The notes under the pieces: generated by a model | What the model saw: only the letters and a program-made list of their open reading frames with translations | What the model was told of the DNA's origin: nothing | Database searches by the model: none | Source: JAQBGV01 sp032128395 | GTDB taxonomy: Bacteria; Planctomycetota; UBA8108; UBA1146 | Assembly: GCA_032128395.1 (NCBI GenBank) | Contig: JAQBGV010000167.1 | Span: forward strand, 1-31,707 | Length of the DNA: 31,707 bases | Direction: 5' to 3' | Part shown: positions 30,838 to 31,707 of the stretch, piece by piece | Layout of the letters: each line of letters begins with the position of its first letter | Position numbering within the stretch: position 1 is the first letter of the stretch | Position numbers and translations under genes: made by a program

Positions 30838-31335
30838 CTAGTTTCGCCTCGGCGGCCAGGGAGCCTCAAATTGCAAGTTCCGCAGCGGTCTGTTTGCAGT
30901 ATCCGCGCGCCTGGACGCCTCTGCTTCAATTGAGCACGAGACATCCCCGCAATTGGCAATTTCAACCTTGACCCTTATGTTCTGCTGGACAATTCCTCCC
31001 TCACCGCCACTACCCACCGAAATTTCGTAGCTGTTTCCAGTGCCAGCACAAGGAGTCGTTCCGAGGTCCATAGTCCCTGATAGCTCCAATGGTGCTTCAT
31101 ACGCTTCATTGCCTGGAGTGTATCTATCAAAAACTCCAGGGTCAGTGAAATTGAAGTCCCACGGCAGGTCAAGTGAAACTGGAGTCGCAGATTCTCTCCG
31201 CAACTGATAGTTCATTCCCTCTGCGAATTCCGGAGCACTTGCGGAATTGGTTGCGGTGTACTCTAATTTGACCTCAAGCTCGCCAAAGCATGCTTCGGAG
31301 ACTCCTCCTTCGACACCAATGGCATCGGGAACATC
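30838..31335 (-). pseudogene. Hypothetical gene, 5' end cut off by an IS66-type insertion
   Basis: The reading frame from 31335 down to TAG 30838 encodes ~165 residues of a likely secreted protein: SEACFGELEVKLEYTATNS, RRESATPVSLDLPWDFNF, LSGTMDLGTTPCAGTGNSYE, VQQNIRVKVEIANCGDVSCS. It has paired Cys and a beta-rich look. Upstream, the frame continues into high-GC sequence that appears to belong to an insertion element (boundary proposed at 31336), so the true N-terminus is missing. Codon use is AT-rich, like that of the following gene. No family is recognised. Confidence 0.5.
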
Positions 31336-31474
31336 GTAAGCGTCCGTTGCGGCACAGGTCCCCACGCTGCCAGGTTCGCGCGATGATCTCCGGGCAGGGG
31401 AGGGGCGATGTCGAGCGCTCTCGAGTTTCCGGTCCACGCCTGCGACTTGCCCGGAGCATGCTCCCGAGATGCAC

Positions 31475-31506
31475 GACGGCCGGGTAGGTCGCCCCACCCG
31501 GCCGTC
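31475..31506. terminator. Perfect 11-bp hairpin beyond the transposase stop
   Basis: GACGGCCGGGT (31475-31485) and ACCCGGCCGTC (31496-31506) pair perfectly around a 10-nt loop, 34 bp downstream of the minus-strand transposase stop. It is a likely terminator of that gene. Confidence 0.6.
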
Positions 31507-31539
31507 ACTCGGTTTCTCGGCTCGTCTTCTTCGCCGCCC

Positions 31540-31707
31540 CTACTCGGCGATCGCGCTCTTCCCCGCGAGCCATCGCGACGGCGTCAGCTCGAGCGCGCGT
31601 TCCGCCGGCGCGTCCCAGCTCTCCCGGAGCGCCCACTCCAGGTACTCCCGCGGGTTCTCGCCGAGCCGCAGCACCGTCCCGATCAGCGTCAGCACGATCG
31701 CCGCCCG
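31540..31707 (-). CDS. tnpC: IS66 family transposase, C-terminal fragment (runs off window)
   Basis: The last 55 codons of a gene entering from the right edge. The sequence RAAIVLTLIGTVLRLGENPR then EYLEWALRESWDAPAERALE and LTPSRWLA fits the C-terminal element of IS66 transposases, whose usual pattern is a helix, GVDPxAYLxxVL, then ELLPWxW. The remainder of the transposase and the other IS66 genes (tnpA/tnpB) would lie outside the window. Confidence 0.75.
   Translation of the reverse strand, partial: RAAIVLTLIGTVLRLGENPREYLEWALRESWDAPAERALELTPSRWLAGKSAIAE

Larger units (their letters stand above)
31336..31707 (-). mobile_element. Partial IS66-family insertion sequence (3' end)
   Basis: This segment extends off the window. 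It contains the C-terminal end of an IS66-type transposase (31540-31707). It begins at GTAAGCGTCC (31336), which resembles the GTAAGCG termini typical of IS66 elements. A sharp rise in GC occurs at the same point. The distance from the transposase stop to the proposed end (~200 bp) is longer than usual, so the boundary is tentative. Confidence 0.55.

Noticed and set aside
1..31707. CRISPR arrays, rRNA and tRNA genes, phage structural genes
   Set aside because: No regularly spaced repeats, no rRNA/tRNA-like conserved sequence and no phage proteins were found on reading both strands.

Overview
The window looks like a chromosomal segment of a high-GC bacterium, most likely a planctomycete or a close relative. 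Three points support this. Three secreted proteins end in the same dockerin-like Asp-rich repeat pair plus a Cys-containing CGxDPTA...CP tail. A transmembrane Ser/Thr kinase carrying a C-terminal SUMF1 (formylglycine-enzyme-like) domain is translationally coupled to an ECF sigma factor. There are many hypothetical lipoproteins. No rRNA, tRNA or CRISPR was seen. The taxonomic call is inference from protein style, not from a marker gene.

Region by region. 1-3.3 kb: a secreted CBM9-like protein (minus), and a VOC/glyoxalase-like protein flanked by two copies of a 106-bp direct repeat; the second copy overlaps the 5' end of the kinase gene. 3.3-7.0 kb: kinase/PDZ/SUMF1 receptor and ECF sigma factor. 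7.0-9.3 kb: two-subunit Na+:solute symporter (minus). 9.4-10.3 kb: TPR lipoprotein. 10.36-17.9 kb: a tightly packed seven-gene operon behind a good sigma70-like promoter. It encodes a PspA/IM30 (ESCRT-III-like) protein, a membrane-anchored substrate-binding protein fused to an OmpA peptidoglycan-binding domain, an ABC permease, an ABC ATPase, a membrane/coiled-coil protein, a tandem AAA ATPase and a small helical protein. 18-21.4 kb: ADP-ribosylglycohydrolase and a secreted SGNH/PKD/dockerin-tail protein. 21.4-26.5 kb: a relic of another dockerin tail, a small lipoprotein, a DadA-like oxidoreductase, an esterase lipoprotein, a duplicated-domain lipoprotein, and a lipoprotein gene that reads through two in-frame TGA codons. 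26.5-28.4 kb: an integron-cassette-like segment (ankyrin gene plus attC-like site) and poorly coding DNA. 28.4-30 kb: a small membrane protein and a secreted PHB-depolymerase-like esterase with dockerin tail. 30-31.7 kb: an AT-richer pair of hypothetical genes cut by the end of an IS66-family element that runs off the window.

The two most interesting loci are as follows. (1) 25887-26450 (minus): a candidate selenoprotein with two HMA-like domains. In each domain the first metal-binding Cys position is TGA, and each TGA is followed 18 or 21 nt downstream by a perfect 6-7 bp hairpin with a CGUG-containing loop, as expected for bacterial SECIS elements. (2) The PspA-AAA-ABC-OmpA operon, which pairs a bacterial ESCRT-III homologue with a classical AAA ATPase and a peptidoglycan-tethered ligand sensor/transporter. 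This looks like an envelope-maintenance machine whose exact composition I do not recognise as a named system.
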